Source of the DNA: JAWKHR01 sp041394725
GTDB taxonomy: Bacteria; Acidobacteriota; Vicinamibacteria; Vicinamibacterales; SCN-69-37
Assembly (NCBI GenBank): GCA_041394725.1
Contig: JAWKHR010000088.1
Location: 1-14,037, forward strand
Reading direction: 5' to 3'
DNA length: 14,037 nt
Of this stretch, positions 5,547-12,488 are shown piece after piece. The position numbers were made by a program, and so were the translations under genes. The notes beneath the pieces were generated by a model, which was not told the origin of the DNA, did not search any database, and saw nothing but the letters and a program-made list of their open reading frames with translations. Position 1 is the stretch's first letter. The number at the start of each line of letters is the position of its first letter.

Positions 5547-6814
5547 CCCCCGTGCGGCGGCGTCGCGGGCTCGACATCGGGCCCGAATTGCGGCAGGGGT
5601 TCGACAACCTGCGCGCGCACAAGATGCGCTCGGTGCTGACGATGCTGGGCATGATCTTCGGCGTCGCGGCGGTCATCGCGATGCTCTCGATCGGCGCGGG
5701 CGCGCAGCAGCAGGTCATCGCGTTCATCGAGCAGCTCGGCGTCCGCAACGTCATCGTCGAGGCGCGCGAGGCCGTCGATTCCCAGTCGTTCACCAAGGTG
5801 CGCCAGACGTCCACGGGCCTCACGCTGAAGGACCTGCGGCTCATCGAGGCGTCGCTCGACTCGCTGGACGCCTGGTCGCCGCGCAAGCGGTTCACGCCGA
5901 GCAAGATGCTGCCGCGGCCGTCGGGCGACGTGCCGGCGCTCTTCGGCGTCTCGCCCGACTACCGGGACATCGCGGGTCTCCAGGTCTCGCGTGGCCGGTT
6001 CTTCGGCCAGGCGGAAGCCGACGCGGCCTCGGCGGTGGCGGTGCTGGGGCAGGCGGCGGCGACGGGGCTCTTCGGCGCCGAGGATCCGCTCGACAAGTTC
6101 GTCAAGGTCAACGACCAGTGGTTTCGCGTGATCGGCGTCGCCGGGCCGCAGCTGGCGACGCCCGGTGACGTGGCCGGCCTGCCGACCCAGGACGCCAACA
6201 ACGTGATCTACGTCCCGGTCTACGCCGCGCTCCTGCGCATCGAGGACACCCAGTCGCGCTACCGCGACGAGATCGACGGCATCTACCTGCAGCTCCGTTC
6301 CGAGGCCGACGTCGCGCCGGCCGGGAGCGTCGTCCGCGGCGTCCTGCAGACGTCGCACAAGGACGCCGGCGACTACAGCATCGTCGTGCCGGCCGAGCTG
6401 CTGGCGCAGCAGCAGCGGACGAAGCGGCTCTTCGGCTTCGTCATGGTCGCCATCGCGTCGATCTCACTGCTGGTCGGCGGCATCGGGATCATGAACATCA
6501 TGCTGGCGAGCGTGATGGAGCGGACCCGGGAGATCGGCGTCCGGCGCGCCATCGGCGCGACGCGGCGGGACGTGATCCGGCAGTTCCTGGTCGAGACCAC
6601 GCTCATCACGATCTCGGGCGGGTGCGCCGGGACCATCGTCGGCATCCTGCTGTCCCAGGCCGTGGCGTACTTCGCCGGCTGGTCCACGATCGTCACGGCG
6701 ACGTCGGTGATCGTCGCGTCGCTCGTCTCGGTGACCGTCGGGATCGTCTTCGGGCTGTATCCGGCGGTGCGGGCGGCCCGGCTCGACCCCGTCCATTCCC
6801 TGCACTACGAGTAG
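5543..6814 (+). CDS. MacB/FtsX-family ABC permease without its own ATPase domain
   Basis: 423 aa. Start GTG 5543 overlaps the previous stop (GTGA) with GGGAGG at 5532-5537 just upstream. The N-terminus has the amphipathic ELRQGFDNLRAHKMRS before TM1 (about 30-51, with LTMLGMIFGVAAVIA). A MacB-type periplasmic domain follows (about 55-285). Three more helices follow, with GIGIMNIMLASVMERTREIG and VRRAIGA (about 312-340), the conserved cytoplasmic segment that docks on the ATPase in this family. The C-terminus PAVRAARLDPVHSLHYE is typical. E. coli MacB is about 650 aa because it carries an N-terminal ATPase; here that domain is absent, and no ATPase gene lies on either side. The gene probably forms a tripartite mechanotransmission complex with the adaptors and an ATPase and channel encoded elsewhere. 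The substrate is unknown. It ends 15 bases from the convergent padR. Confidence 0.9.
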   Translation: MTPVRRRRGLDIGPELRQGFDNLRAHKMRSVLTMLGMIFGVAAVIAMLSIGAGAQQQVIAFIEQLGVRNVIVEAREAVDSQSFTKVRQTSTGLTLKDLRLIEASLDSLDAWSPRKRFTPSKMLPRPSGDVPALFGVSPDYRDIAGLQVSRGRFFGQAEADAASAVAVLGQAAATGLFGAEDPLDKFVKVNDQWFRVIGVAGPQLATPGDVAGLPTQDANNVIYVPVYAALLRIEDTQSRYRDEIDGIYLQLRSEADVAPAGSVVRGVLQTSHKDAGDYSIVVPAELLAQQQRTKRLFGFVMVAIASISLLVGGIGIMNIMLASVMERTREIGVRRAIGATRRDVIRQFLVETTLITISGGCAGTIVGILLSQAVAYFAGWSTIVTATSVIVASLVSVTVGIVFGLYPAVRAARLDPVHSLHYE

Positions 6815-6841
6815 CCGCGACCGCGGCGTTCAGCGTCGCGG
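6815..6841. terminator. Possible shared hairpin between the convergent permease and padR genes
   Basis: CCGCGAC (6815-6821) and GTCGCGG (6835-6841) form a perfect 7-bp stem with a 13-base loop. It starts right after the permease stop and runs into the padR 3' end. No T-run follows on either strand, so termination there is only a suggestion. Confidence 0.35.
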
Positions 6842-7198
6842 GCCGGGCAGCAGCCCGCGGGCCCGGGCGGCCATGACCTGTCCCGCCAGGCGCTCGGCCT
6901 CGGCCTGCGCGGTGCGGCGGCCGTGCGGGGTCAGGCGCCAGGTCCGGCGGACCTGGGTCTCGCGCGCGCGGTCAGGCGGGGTGTCGGCGGGGTCGGCGCG
7001 TCCGATCAGCCCGTCGCGCTCGAGGCGGGCCAGGGCCCGATAGAGCGTGCCCGTCCTGAGCGGACTGACGGGCTGGGTCCTGGCGAGCACCTCGCGCAGC
7101 ACGGCGTAGCCGTGGAGGGGCCGGTCGGCGAGGGCGAGCAGGACCTCGAAGTCGAGCGGCGTGAGCGGGAGTTCCTCGTGCGCGGGCCTGAACGGCAT
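6830..7198 (-). CDS. PadR-family transcriptional repressor
   Basis: 122 aa from ATG 7198-7196. The N-terminal winged helix-turn-helix contains LTPLDFEVLLALADRPLHGY (12-31) and the recognition segment SPLRTGTLYRALARLERDGL (45-64). A wing with RRTWRLTPHGR follows, then a short C-terminal dimerisation helix (AQAEAERLAGQVMAARAR). This is the short PadR subfamily. In-frame ATG codons at 7225, 7222 and 7207 would add up to nine residues (MMNAFIMKS) but lie inside the promoter dyad at 7202-7229. The start at 7198 lies exactly where transcription from the TTGACT/CATCAT promoter should begin, so a leaderless mRNA is plausible. PadR proteins usually sense small aromatic or toxic ligands and repress adjacent transporters. 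The likely targets here are padR itself and cstA, perhaps also the permease operon. The ligand is unknown. Confidence 0.88.
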   Translation of the reverse strand: MPFRPAHEELPLTPLDFEVLLALADRPLHGYAVLREVLARTQPVSPLRTGTLYRALARLERDGLIGRADPADTPPDRARETQVRRTWRLTPHGRRTAQAEAERLAGQVMAARARGLLPGPRR

Positions 7199-7201
7199 TG
7201 A

Positions 7202-7229
7202 CTTCATGATGAATGCGTTCATCATGAAG
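7202..7229. promoter_or_regulatory. Near-perfect dyad, likely PadR operator
   Basis: Perfect 12-base arms CTTCATGATGAA (7202-7213) and TTCATCATGAAG (7218-7229) are separated by TGCG. TTGA and TCAA flank them almost symmetrically (7199-7201 and 7232-7235). The dyad is AT-rich in a GC-rich neighbourhood, covers the padR promoter spacer and -10 box, and lies between padR and cstA. Autoregulation by PadR is inferred from this position. Confidence 0.75.
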
Positions 7230-7235
7230 AGTCAA
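7206..7235 (-). promoter_or_regulatory. padR promoter (-35 TTGACT, -10 CATCAT)
   Basis: On the minus strand TTGACT (7235-7230) is followed after 18 bases by CATCAT (7211-7206). The predicted transcription start, about seven to eight bases further, coincides with ATG 7198. Because the region is a dyad, a mirror-image TTGACT (7198-7203) with CATCAT (7220-7225, 16-base spacer) also exists on the plus strand and could feed cstA. Confidence 0.5.
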
Positions 7236-7298
7236 CCGATCGGCCGGGATTACCGGCCGCGGGCTGACTTGGGTCTGCCTCACCGGTGTCCGCAAGCG

Positions 7299-7321
7299 AA
7301 AAAGAGCCGCCCCCCGGCGGC
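7299..7321 (-). terminator. Minus-oriented intrinsic terminator in the cstA leader
   Basis: Read on the minus strand, GCCGCC-GGGG-GGCGGC (7321-7306) forms a perfect 6-bp stem and is followed by TCTTTTT (7305-7299). No recognised minus-strand gene ends here. It lies between cstA and the padR promoter, where it could stop antisense transcripts from cstA before they reach padR. On the plus strand the same hairpin sits in the cstA leader, preceded by an A-run. Confidence 0.6.
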
Positions 7322-7348
7322 GAAATCACGCTAGGATGTGCACCATCT

Positions 7349-9130
7349 ATGAATCTTCTGGCTCCCGTCGTCGTGGCCGCGGCCGCGCTGCTGCTGGCGT
7401 TCCGGCTTTATCCGCGCTACATCGGCCGTGTGTTCAAGGAGGATGACCGCAACGTCCCGCCGTCGGAGCGGCTGGCGGACGGCACCGACTACGTGAAGAG
7501 CAAGTCGCACGTGGTCTTCGGTCATCATTTCGCGACCATCGCGGGCGCCGGACCGATCGTGGGGCCGACGCTGGCGCTGGCCTTCGGCTGGCAGCCGGTC
7601 TGGCTGTGGGTCGTCATCGGCGGGATCTTCTTCGGCGCCGTGCACGACATGTCCGCGATGTTCATGAGCGTGCGCGAGGGCGGCCAGACGATCGGGGCGA
7701 TCGCGCGGCGGGTGCTGGGGCCGGCGGGCTACGTCCTCAACCTGGTCGTGCTCATCTTCGTGCTGACGATCATCAACGCGATCTTCCTGAACCTGGCGGT
7801 CACGGCGCTGACGTCGGTGTATCCGATGGCGTCGCTGGGCCTGACGCCGGATCAGACGCTGCTCGGGACCGAGACGGTGGCCGGCGTCACGAACGTCAAG
7901 ATCGGCGGCATCGCGGCGACCTCGGTGTTCATCATCACGGCGTTCTCGCCGGTGCTGGGCTGGCTCATCCGCCGGGACCGGCTCTCGACGTTCGGGGCCT
8001 ATGCGCTCGCGCTCACGGTCTGCGCGGCGAGCGTGGTCATCGGCTTCTACGCGCCGATCACGCTCGGCGGCGAGACGTGGCGCTGGCTGATGGCCGTCTA
8101 CGTGCTCGCGGCCTGCGCGCTGCCGGTGTGGCTGGTGCTGCAGCCGCGTGACTTCACGAACGTGCAGATCCTGTACGGCGGGATGGCGCTCATCTTCGTG
8201 TCGGTCATCGTCGCCGGGTTCTCGGGCGTGCAGATGCAGGCGCCGGCGGCGGCCATCGCGACCGGCGAGGCGGCGCTCAAGGGCGCCATCTGGCCCATCC
8301 TCTTCATCACCGTCGCCTGCGGCGCGATCAGCGGCTTCCACAGCCTGGTCGCCAGCGGCACGACGGCCAAGCAGATCCCGCGCGAGAGCGACGCGCGCCG
8401 CATCGGCTACGGCGCGATGGTCTTCGAGAGCTTCCTGGCCATCCTGGTCATCGCCGCGGTCGGCTCGATGCTCTCGCAGTCCGAGTACATGAGCATCGTC
8501 TATCCGCCCGGAGGCCTGGCGACCAACCCGATCCTCGGGTTCGCCCTCGGGGCGGGCCGGCTGATCAACCTGGCCCTGCCGTTCATCCCGGTGGCGGTCT
8601 CGGTCGTCCTCGCGCTGCTGATGCTCGCCGGCTTCGTCGTCACGACGCTCGACAGCGCCGTCCGCCTGTGCCGCTACCTGCTGCAGGAGTTCTGGCAGGT
8701 CGTCTACACGAACCAGGCCCCGGCGTGGGCCAGGAACCCCGCGTTCAACTCGACGCTGGCCGTCATCCTCATGGTGCTGTTCGCCATCAGCGGCACGGTG
8801 CGGCAGATGTGGCCCGTCTTCGGCGCGGGCAACCAGCTGATCGGCTCGCTGGCCCTCACGACGGTCACGGTGTGGCTCGTCCAGCGCGCGCGTGACCACC
8901 GCTTCGTCGCCGTACCCGCGGTGTTCATGGTCGTGACGACCACGACGGCGCTCTTCCTGCTGGCCCGGACGAACCTCACCGGCGGTAACGCCGTGCTGGG
9001 CTACACGAGCATCGCGCTGATGATCCTCTCGGTCGGTGTCGCCATCGTCGGGGTCTCACGCTATGCGGCGGCCCTGCGCCAGCACCAGCCGATTCCGATG
9101 GAGTCGGCCGCCGACCTGCCCACGGCCTGA
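7349..9130 (+). CDS. cstA: CstA-family carbon starvation protein (peptide/pyruvate transporter)
   Basis: 593 aa, an integral inner-membrane protein with many hydrophobic helices. The family signature GHHFATIAGAGP lies at 58-69. SGFHSLVASGTTAKQI begins at 328, and GAGNQLIG at 492-499 corresponds to the conserved N-Q-L segment of CstA/BtsT. Members take up peptides or pyruvate under carbon limitation, driven by an ion gradient. The length is shorter than E. coli CstA (about 700 aa) and fits the shorter CstA forms of other phyla; the C-terminal tail after the last helix is brief. ATG 7349 was preferred to the upstream in-frame start at 7286 because it begins directly at the first helix and excludes a hydrophilic stretch. 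AGGA at 7333-7336 is somewhat distant. The gene is divergent from padR and convergent with copB, so it is probably monocistronic. Confidence 0.92.
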   Translation: MNLLAPVVVAAAALLLAFRLYPRYIGRVFKEDDRNVPPSERLADGTDYVKSKSHVVFGHHFATIAGAGPIVGPTLALAFGWQPVWLWVVIGGIFFGAVHDMSAMFMSVREGGQTIGAIARRVLGPAGYVLNLVVLIFVLTIINAIFLNLAVTALTSVYPMASLGLTPDQTLLGTETVAGVTNVKIGGIAATSVFIITAFSPVLGWLIRRDRLSTFGAYALALTVCAASVVIGFYAPITLGGETWRWLMAVYVLAACALPVWLVLQPRDFTNVQILYGGMALIFVSVIVAGFSGVQMQAPAAAIATGEAALKGAIWPILFITVACGAISGFHSLVASGTTAKQIPRESDARRIGYGAMVFESFLAILVIAAVGSMLSQSEYMSIVYPPGGLATNPILGFALGAGRLINLALPFIPVAVSVVLALLMLAGFVVTTLDSAVRLCRYLLQEFWQVVYTNQAPAWARNPAFNSTLAVILMVLFAISGTVRQMWPVFGAGNQLIGSLALTTVTVWLVQRARDHRFVAVPAVFMVVTTTTALFLLARTNLTGGNAVLGYTSIALMILSVGVAIVGVSRYAAALRQHQPIPMESAADLPTA

Positions 9131-9167
9131 CCGGGCAGGCCGGCGATTCCGGTCGCGACCCCGCGGC

Positions 9168-10079
9168 TCAGAACCACCACCGCAGGCCCACGACCGCGCG
9201 CGCGCCGCCCGTGTGATCACCCGCGGCGCGCGCGAGGTCGGCCGTGCCGAACAGCCGGCGTTCCCACGTGAGACCGGCGTACGGCGCCAGCTCCCGCCGG
9301 AACTCGTAGCGCAGCCGCAGTCCCGACTCCACGCGGCTCAGTCCGGCGCCGATGCCGCGGGCCGGATCGTCCCGGCCGTAGGCGTCCACCTCGAGTCGTG
9401 ACTGCAACACGGCCCGGTTCGTCAGCCGCAGCTCGTACTCCGCCTCGAGTCGCAGCGCGGTCCGGAAGTCGGCTCCCACGTATCCCGTCGCCTCGACCTC
9501 GAACCAGTAGGGCGCCAGGCCCTGGAGGCCGAAGGCCGCCCACGTCTGCGGCGATCCCGGTCGCCAGTCCTGGCGCAGGCCACCCACGACATCCCACCAG
9601 CGGCCGATCGCGCGGCCGAACAGCAGGTGCGCCTCGGCAGCGTCCAGCGCGCCGTCGGTGGCTTCCCCCTCGGATCGGAACCAGACGCGATTGAGGTCGC
9701 CGCCAATCCAGCCCCGCTGTTCCCAGCCCACGCCGCCTGTCCGGCCGCCTCGCCACTCCAGGCGGTCGCCCAGGACGAAGGAGTGGATCGCGCCGTCCTG
9801 CATGCCGTGTTCAGACACGTCCGGAAAGGCCGCGCGGCGATCGGCTTCGGTGATCGGCGGGACCGGCGCGCCCTGACCGCCCTGCGCCGCGCCGTGGTCG
9901 TGCGTGGTCGGCGGCGCAGCCTTTGGTGGCCCGGTCGGGGTGCCGGCGGGCGGAGCCGTGACCTGCGGGGCGCCGGCCGGCGGAGCGGACGTCTGTGCCC
10001 GGGCCGCCCAGGGCTGGGCGAGGGCCGCGACGGCGACGAGGACGTGCGCGGAGACACGAAGGCCCGTGGCGCGCCTCAT
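9168..10079 (-). CDS. copB: Copper resistance protein B, outer membrane
   Basis: 303 aa. The start ATG 10079-10077 overlaps the copA stop as ATGA, so translation is coupled; the open frame upstream of this is only a copA shadow. A signal peptide ends near residue 28 (AARA before Q). A Pro/Ala-rich linker (about 30-75) follows, with only one His pair (HDHG, 60-63). The CopB domain begins at about 91 with HGMQDGAIHSFVLGDRLEWR. Further family features are GWIGGDLNRVWFRSEGE, RWWDVVGGLRQDW and PYWFEVEATGYVG. Repeated amphipathic strands follow, ending in the aromatic WWF of an outer-membrane barrel. CopB is thought to bind or retain copper at the outer membrane together with CopA. The Met-rich N-terminal region of many CopB/PcoB proteins is missing here. 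Confidence 0.92.
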   Translation of the reverse strand: MRRATGLRVSAHVLVAVAALAQPWAARAQTSAPPAGAPQVTAPPAGTPTGPPKAAPPTTHDHGAAQGGQGAPVPPITEADRRAAFPDVSEHGMQDGAIHSFVLGDRLEWRGGRTGGVGWEQRGWIGGDLNRVWFRSEGEATDGALDAAEAHLLFGRAIGRWWDVVGGLRQDWRPGSPQTWAAFGLQGLAPYWFEVEATGYVGADFRTALRLEAEYELRLTNRAVLQSRLEVDAYGRDDPARGIGAGLSRVESGLRLRYEFRRELAPYAGLTWERRLFGTADLARAAGDHTGGARAVVGLRWWF

Positions 10080-11929
10080 TCGTCCACCCGCACTTCCCGG
10101 AACATCCCGGCTTCCATGTGGTAGAGCAGGTGGCAGTGGTAGGCCCACCGGCCGAGCGCGTCGGCGCGGACCCGGTAGCTTCGTCGCGTACCCGGCGGCA
10201 TGTCCACGGTGTGCTTGCGGACGAGGAAGCGCCCCTGCTCGTCTTCGAGGTCGCTCCACATCCCGTGCAGGTGGACGGGGTGGGTCATCATCGTGTCGTT
10301 GACGAGCACGATGCGCAGGCGTTCACCGTACGTCAGGCGAATCGGATCCGCGTCGGCGAACTTGACGCCGTCGAACGACCAGGCAAAGCGCTCCATGTGC
10401 CCCGTCAGGTGCAGTTCGATCGTGCGCGACGGGTCCCGTCCGTCGGGGTCGTCGAAGGTGCTGCGCAGGTCCGCGTAGGCCAGCACCCGCCGGCCGTTGT
10501 CGCGGAGGCCGATGCCGGGATCGTCGAGCTTCGCGGCCGGCGCCGTCGTCTGCATGTCCACGAGGGGATTGCCCCGCTCGCTCGAGGGATGCGTCACGGG
10601 GCCCACGAGCGACGGCGGCGGCGCGGCCGGGGGAGGGGGCATGCCGGGCATCACGTGCCCGGCGTGCGGATCGGCCGCCGCGCCGCCGGTCCCGGTCCCG
10701 GCCGCGCCCGCCATGCCCGCCATGCCCGCCATGCCGGTCATGCCGGCCATGTCGTGGCCGGCGTGGTCCATGCCGCCGTGGCCCATGTCCGCCATCGTCA
10801 GGCGGGGCCGCGGATCGGGAGCCGGCACGGGCGCCTCCAGTCCGTCGCGCACGGCGAGCGTTCCCCGCGCGGCGCCCGTGCGATCCAGCGCCTGCGCGAA
10901 GATCGTGTACGCGTCCTGGTCTGACGGTTCGACGACGACGTCGAACGTTTCGGCGACCGCCAGGCGGAGTTCGTCGACGGTGACGGGATGCACGGGCTGT
11001 CCGTCGGCGGCCACGACCGTCATCGTGAGCCCCGGGATTCGGACGTCGAAGTGCGTCATCGCCGATCCGTTGATCAGTCGCAGGCGCACGCGCTCGCCCG
11101 GCCGGAAGAGTCCCGTCCAGTTGGCGGCGGGTGACCGGCCGTTGACGAGGTAGGTGTAGGTGGCGCCCGAGACGTCCGCGAGATCGGTCGGGTCCATCCG
11201 CATCTCGCCCCACGCGCGCCGGTCCGCCACCGTCGCGCCGAACCCGTTCGCGCGCACGTCCCGCAGGAAATCCCCGAGCGTCGCCTTGTGGAAGTTGTAG
11301 TAGCCCGCCGACTTCTTCAGTTTGTTGAAGACGCGCTCGGGCCGTTCGTCGGTCCAGTCCGAGAACAGCACCACATGGTCGCGGTCGTACGCGACTGGCT
11401 CCGATCCGGCCGGCTCGATGACCAGCGCGCCGTAGAGCCCGCGCTGCTCCTGGAAGCCCGAGTGGCTGTGGTACCAGTACGTGCCGCTCTGCCGCACGTG
11501 GAACCGGTACGTGTACGTCTCGCCGGGATGGATGCCGTTGAAGCTCAACCCGGGCACGCCGTCCATGTCGGCGGGCAGCAGGATGCCGTGCCAGTGGATG
11601 GACGCCGGCTCGTGGGAGAGCGTGTTCCGGACGCGCAGCGTGACCGTGTCGCCCTCGCGCCAGCGAAGCGTCGGCGCCGGCAGTGAGCCGTTGACGGTGA
11701 CGGCGCGTGCGGCCGATCCCGTGACATCGAGCAGGCCCTCGCCGATGTCCAGCGAGAAATCGGTCCCGGCGAGCACCGGCGCCGTGCCGGTCCGTGCTGC
11801 CTGGGCGAAGAGATTCCCGGGGCGAAGGCCGAGGCCGAGGGCGGCGCCGCCCATCGCGAGGCCTTTGACGAACGTGCGCCGGCTCGGCGACGCGGGCGCG
11901 GATGCATCCGCGGATGTACGTACGAGCAT
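10076..11929 (-). CDS. copA: CopA-type multicopper oxidase, Tat-exported
   Basis: 617 aa, close to PcoA/CopA (about 605). A Tat signal SRRTFVKG (16-23) precedes a hydrophobic stretch ending AQA. Copper ligands are all visible: HWHG (112-115), HSH (154-156), HPVHLHG (550-556) and HCHLLYHMEAGM (598-609) with the type-1 Cys 599, His 604 and Met 609. Three cupredoxin domains are implied. A Met/His/Gly-rich loop (about 379-430, with MGHGGMDHAGHDMAGM and GMAGMAGMAG) lies before domain 3 and probably binds Cu(I). The enzyme oxidises Cu(I) to the less toxic Cu(II) in the periplasm. ATG 11929 has an excellent AGGAGG (11939-11934) four bases upstream. It is followed by copB with a 4-base overlap and preceded by the small exported gene at 12425, so the three may be one copper-induced operon. 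Confidence 0.96.
   Translation of the reverse strand: MLVRTSADASAPASPSRRTFVKGLAMGGAALGLGLRPGNLFAQAARTGTAPVLAGTDFSLDIGEGLLDVTGSAARAVTVNGSLPAPTLRWREGDTVTLRVRNTLSHEPASIHWHGILLPADMDGVPGLSFNGIHPGETYTYRFHVRQSGTYWYHSHSGFQEQRGLYGALVIEPAGSEPVAYDRDHVVLFSDWTDERPERVFNKLKKSAGYYNFHKATLGDFLRDVRANGFGATVADRRAWGEMRMDPTDLADVSGATYTYLVNGRSPAANWTGLFRPGERVRLRLINGSAMTHFDVRIPGLTMTVVAADGQPVHPVTVDELRLAVAETFDVVVEPSDQDAYTIFAQALDRTGAARGTLAVRDGLEAPVPAPDPRPRLTMADMGHGGMDHAGHDMAGMTGMAGMAGMAGAAGTGTGGAAADPHAGHVMPGMPPPPAAPPPSLVGPVTHPSSERGNPLVDMQTTAPAAKLDDPGIGLRDNGRRVLAYADLRSTFDDPDGRDPSRTIELHLTGHMERFAWSFDGVKFADADPIRLTYGERLRIVLVNDTMMTHPVHLHGMWSDLEDEQGRFLVRKHTVDMPPGTRRSYRVRADALGRWAYHCHLLYHMEAGMFREVRVDE
10706..10750 (-). repeat. Five 9-base tandem units encoding the GMA/GMT repeats of CopA
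   Basis: On the plus strand, three identical units gcccgccat (10706-10732) are followed by two variants (10733-10750). In CopA they encode Gly-Met-Ala-type triplets in the Met-rich loop. Exact units allow slippage in steps of three codons without a frameshift. Confidence 0.85.
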
Positions 11930-12047
11930 GTGTCCTCCTGCCCATCACCAACGTGTGGGCGTCAGCAGCAACGCATTCCGGATCGACGGCGGACACCACG
12001 GACGACCGGTCCCGGATCGGGCCAGGCGCCGCGGCGCGTCGGCTAAA
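11930..12047. other. Leader of copA
   Basis: This 118-base gap lies on the minus-strand path from the small exported gene to copA. Apart from the copA ribosome site it shows a 12-base palindrome GCGCCGCGGCGC (12026-12037) near the upstream stop, which lacks a T-run. No separate promoter was recognised. Confidence 0.4.
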
Positions 12048-12425
12048 TCAGATGCGGAGGACGGCGTGGAAAATGCGGGGGACGACGTCGGGCGGACGTG
12101 ACGTGGGTGCGGCGACGGCGATGCGCTGGTCCGGCGCGGCCGCGAAGGCCATGATGCCCGTGAAGACTGTCAGGTGCGCGCGCCCGATCGCCGGCTCGAG
12201 ACCCGGACCCGCGTCGCGGTGACCGGCACACTCGTCGCCGGCCCCGCCCAGGGCCGGTGACCCCGTGCCCGCTTCCTGTTCGTGACAGGCCGGCGCCATC
12301 GCGGCATGGACCCCGGCGGGCGCGTGCTCACCGCAGGCGATGGCACAGATCGCCGGGACCGCGACCGCCGCGACGAGCGAGGCGATCACCGCGACGATGC
12401 CGAGCGGGCGCGCAGCCGGACTCAC
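12048..12425 (-). CDS. Small exported Cys/His protein at the head of the cop operon (CopL position)
   Basis: 125 aa from GTG 12425-12423. I cannot assign a family from sequence alone. Residues 8-26 are a hydrophobic signal (LGIVAVIASLVAAVAVPAI), and Cys 31 in AIAC could be a weak lipid site. Possible metal ligands cluster in the first half: Cys 27, 31, 47 and 66, His 34, 40, 48 and 69, and Met 43. The second half is plain, with a hydrophobic stretch LTVFTGIMAFAAA (85-97). The protein ends VLRI. The gene precedes copA on the same strand with a 118-base gap, the position of copL in Xanthomonas copLAB, where CopL is needed for copper induction. Sequence similarity to CopL is not evident to me. 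A TATACT box (12438-12433) lies seven bases before the GTG, suggesting a leaderless transcript. Coding status rests on frame, signal peptide and context. Confidence 0.6.
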   Translation of the reverse strand: MSPAARPLGIVAVIASLVAAVAVPAICAIACGEHAPAGVHAAMAPACHEQEAGTGSPALGGAGDECAGHRDAGPGLEPAIGRAHLTVFTGIMAFAAAPDQRIAVAAPTSRPPDVVPRIFHAVLRI

Positions 12426-12488
12426 GCCAGCGAGTATAGCCTCAGTGGCAGGGGCGGAGGGCCCACGGGTCTGGGGTAAGCTCCCGCC
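12426..12488. promoter_or_regulatory. 63-base divergent promoter region between the cop operon and the propeller gene
   Basis: On the minus strand TATACT (12438-12433) is a good -10 box seven bases before GTG 12425; no -35 is visible, so an activator may be needed. On the plus strand only a weak TAAGCT (12477-12482) precedes ATG 12489, by six bases. Both genes would have almost no leader. A clear copper-responsive dyad was not found. Confidence 0.45.

Noticed and set aside
7199..7225. Earlier ATG codons (7225, 7222, 7207) as the padR start
   Set aside because: They lie within the promoter dyad and add a MMNAFIMKS segment with no family match. They remain possible if the promoter call is wrong.
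7331..8899. Long open frame of over 500 codons antisense to cstA
   Set aside because: Composition is dominated by Arg, Asp, His and Gln with no domain or hydrophobic core. It is a GC-bias shadow of cstA.
10080..10259. 60-residue N-terminal extension of CopB
   Set aside because: It is a shadow of the copA 3' end. The ATGA overlap and signal peptide fix the start at 10079.
10323..11999. 558-codon frame on the same strand as copA in another frame
   Set aside because: It is an Arg-rich shadow, while the copA frame has all copper-ligand motifs and a strong ribosome site.
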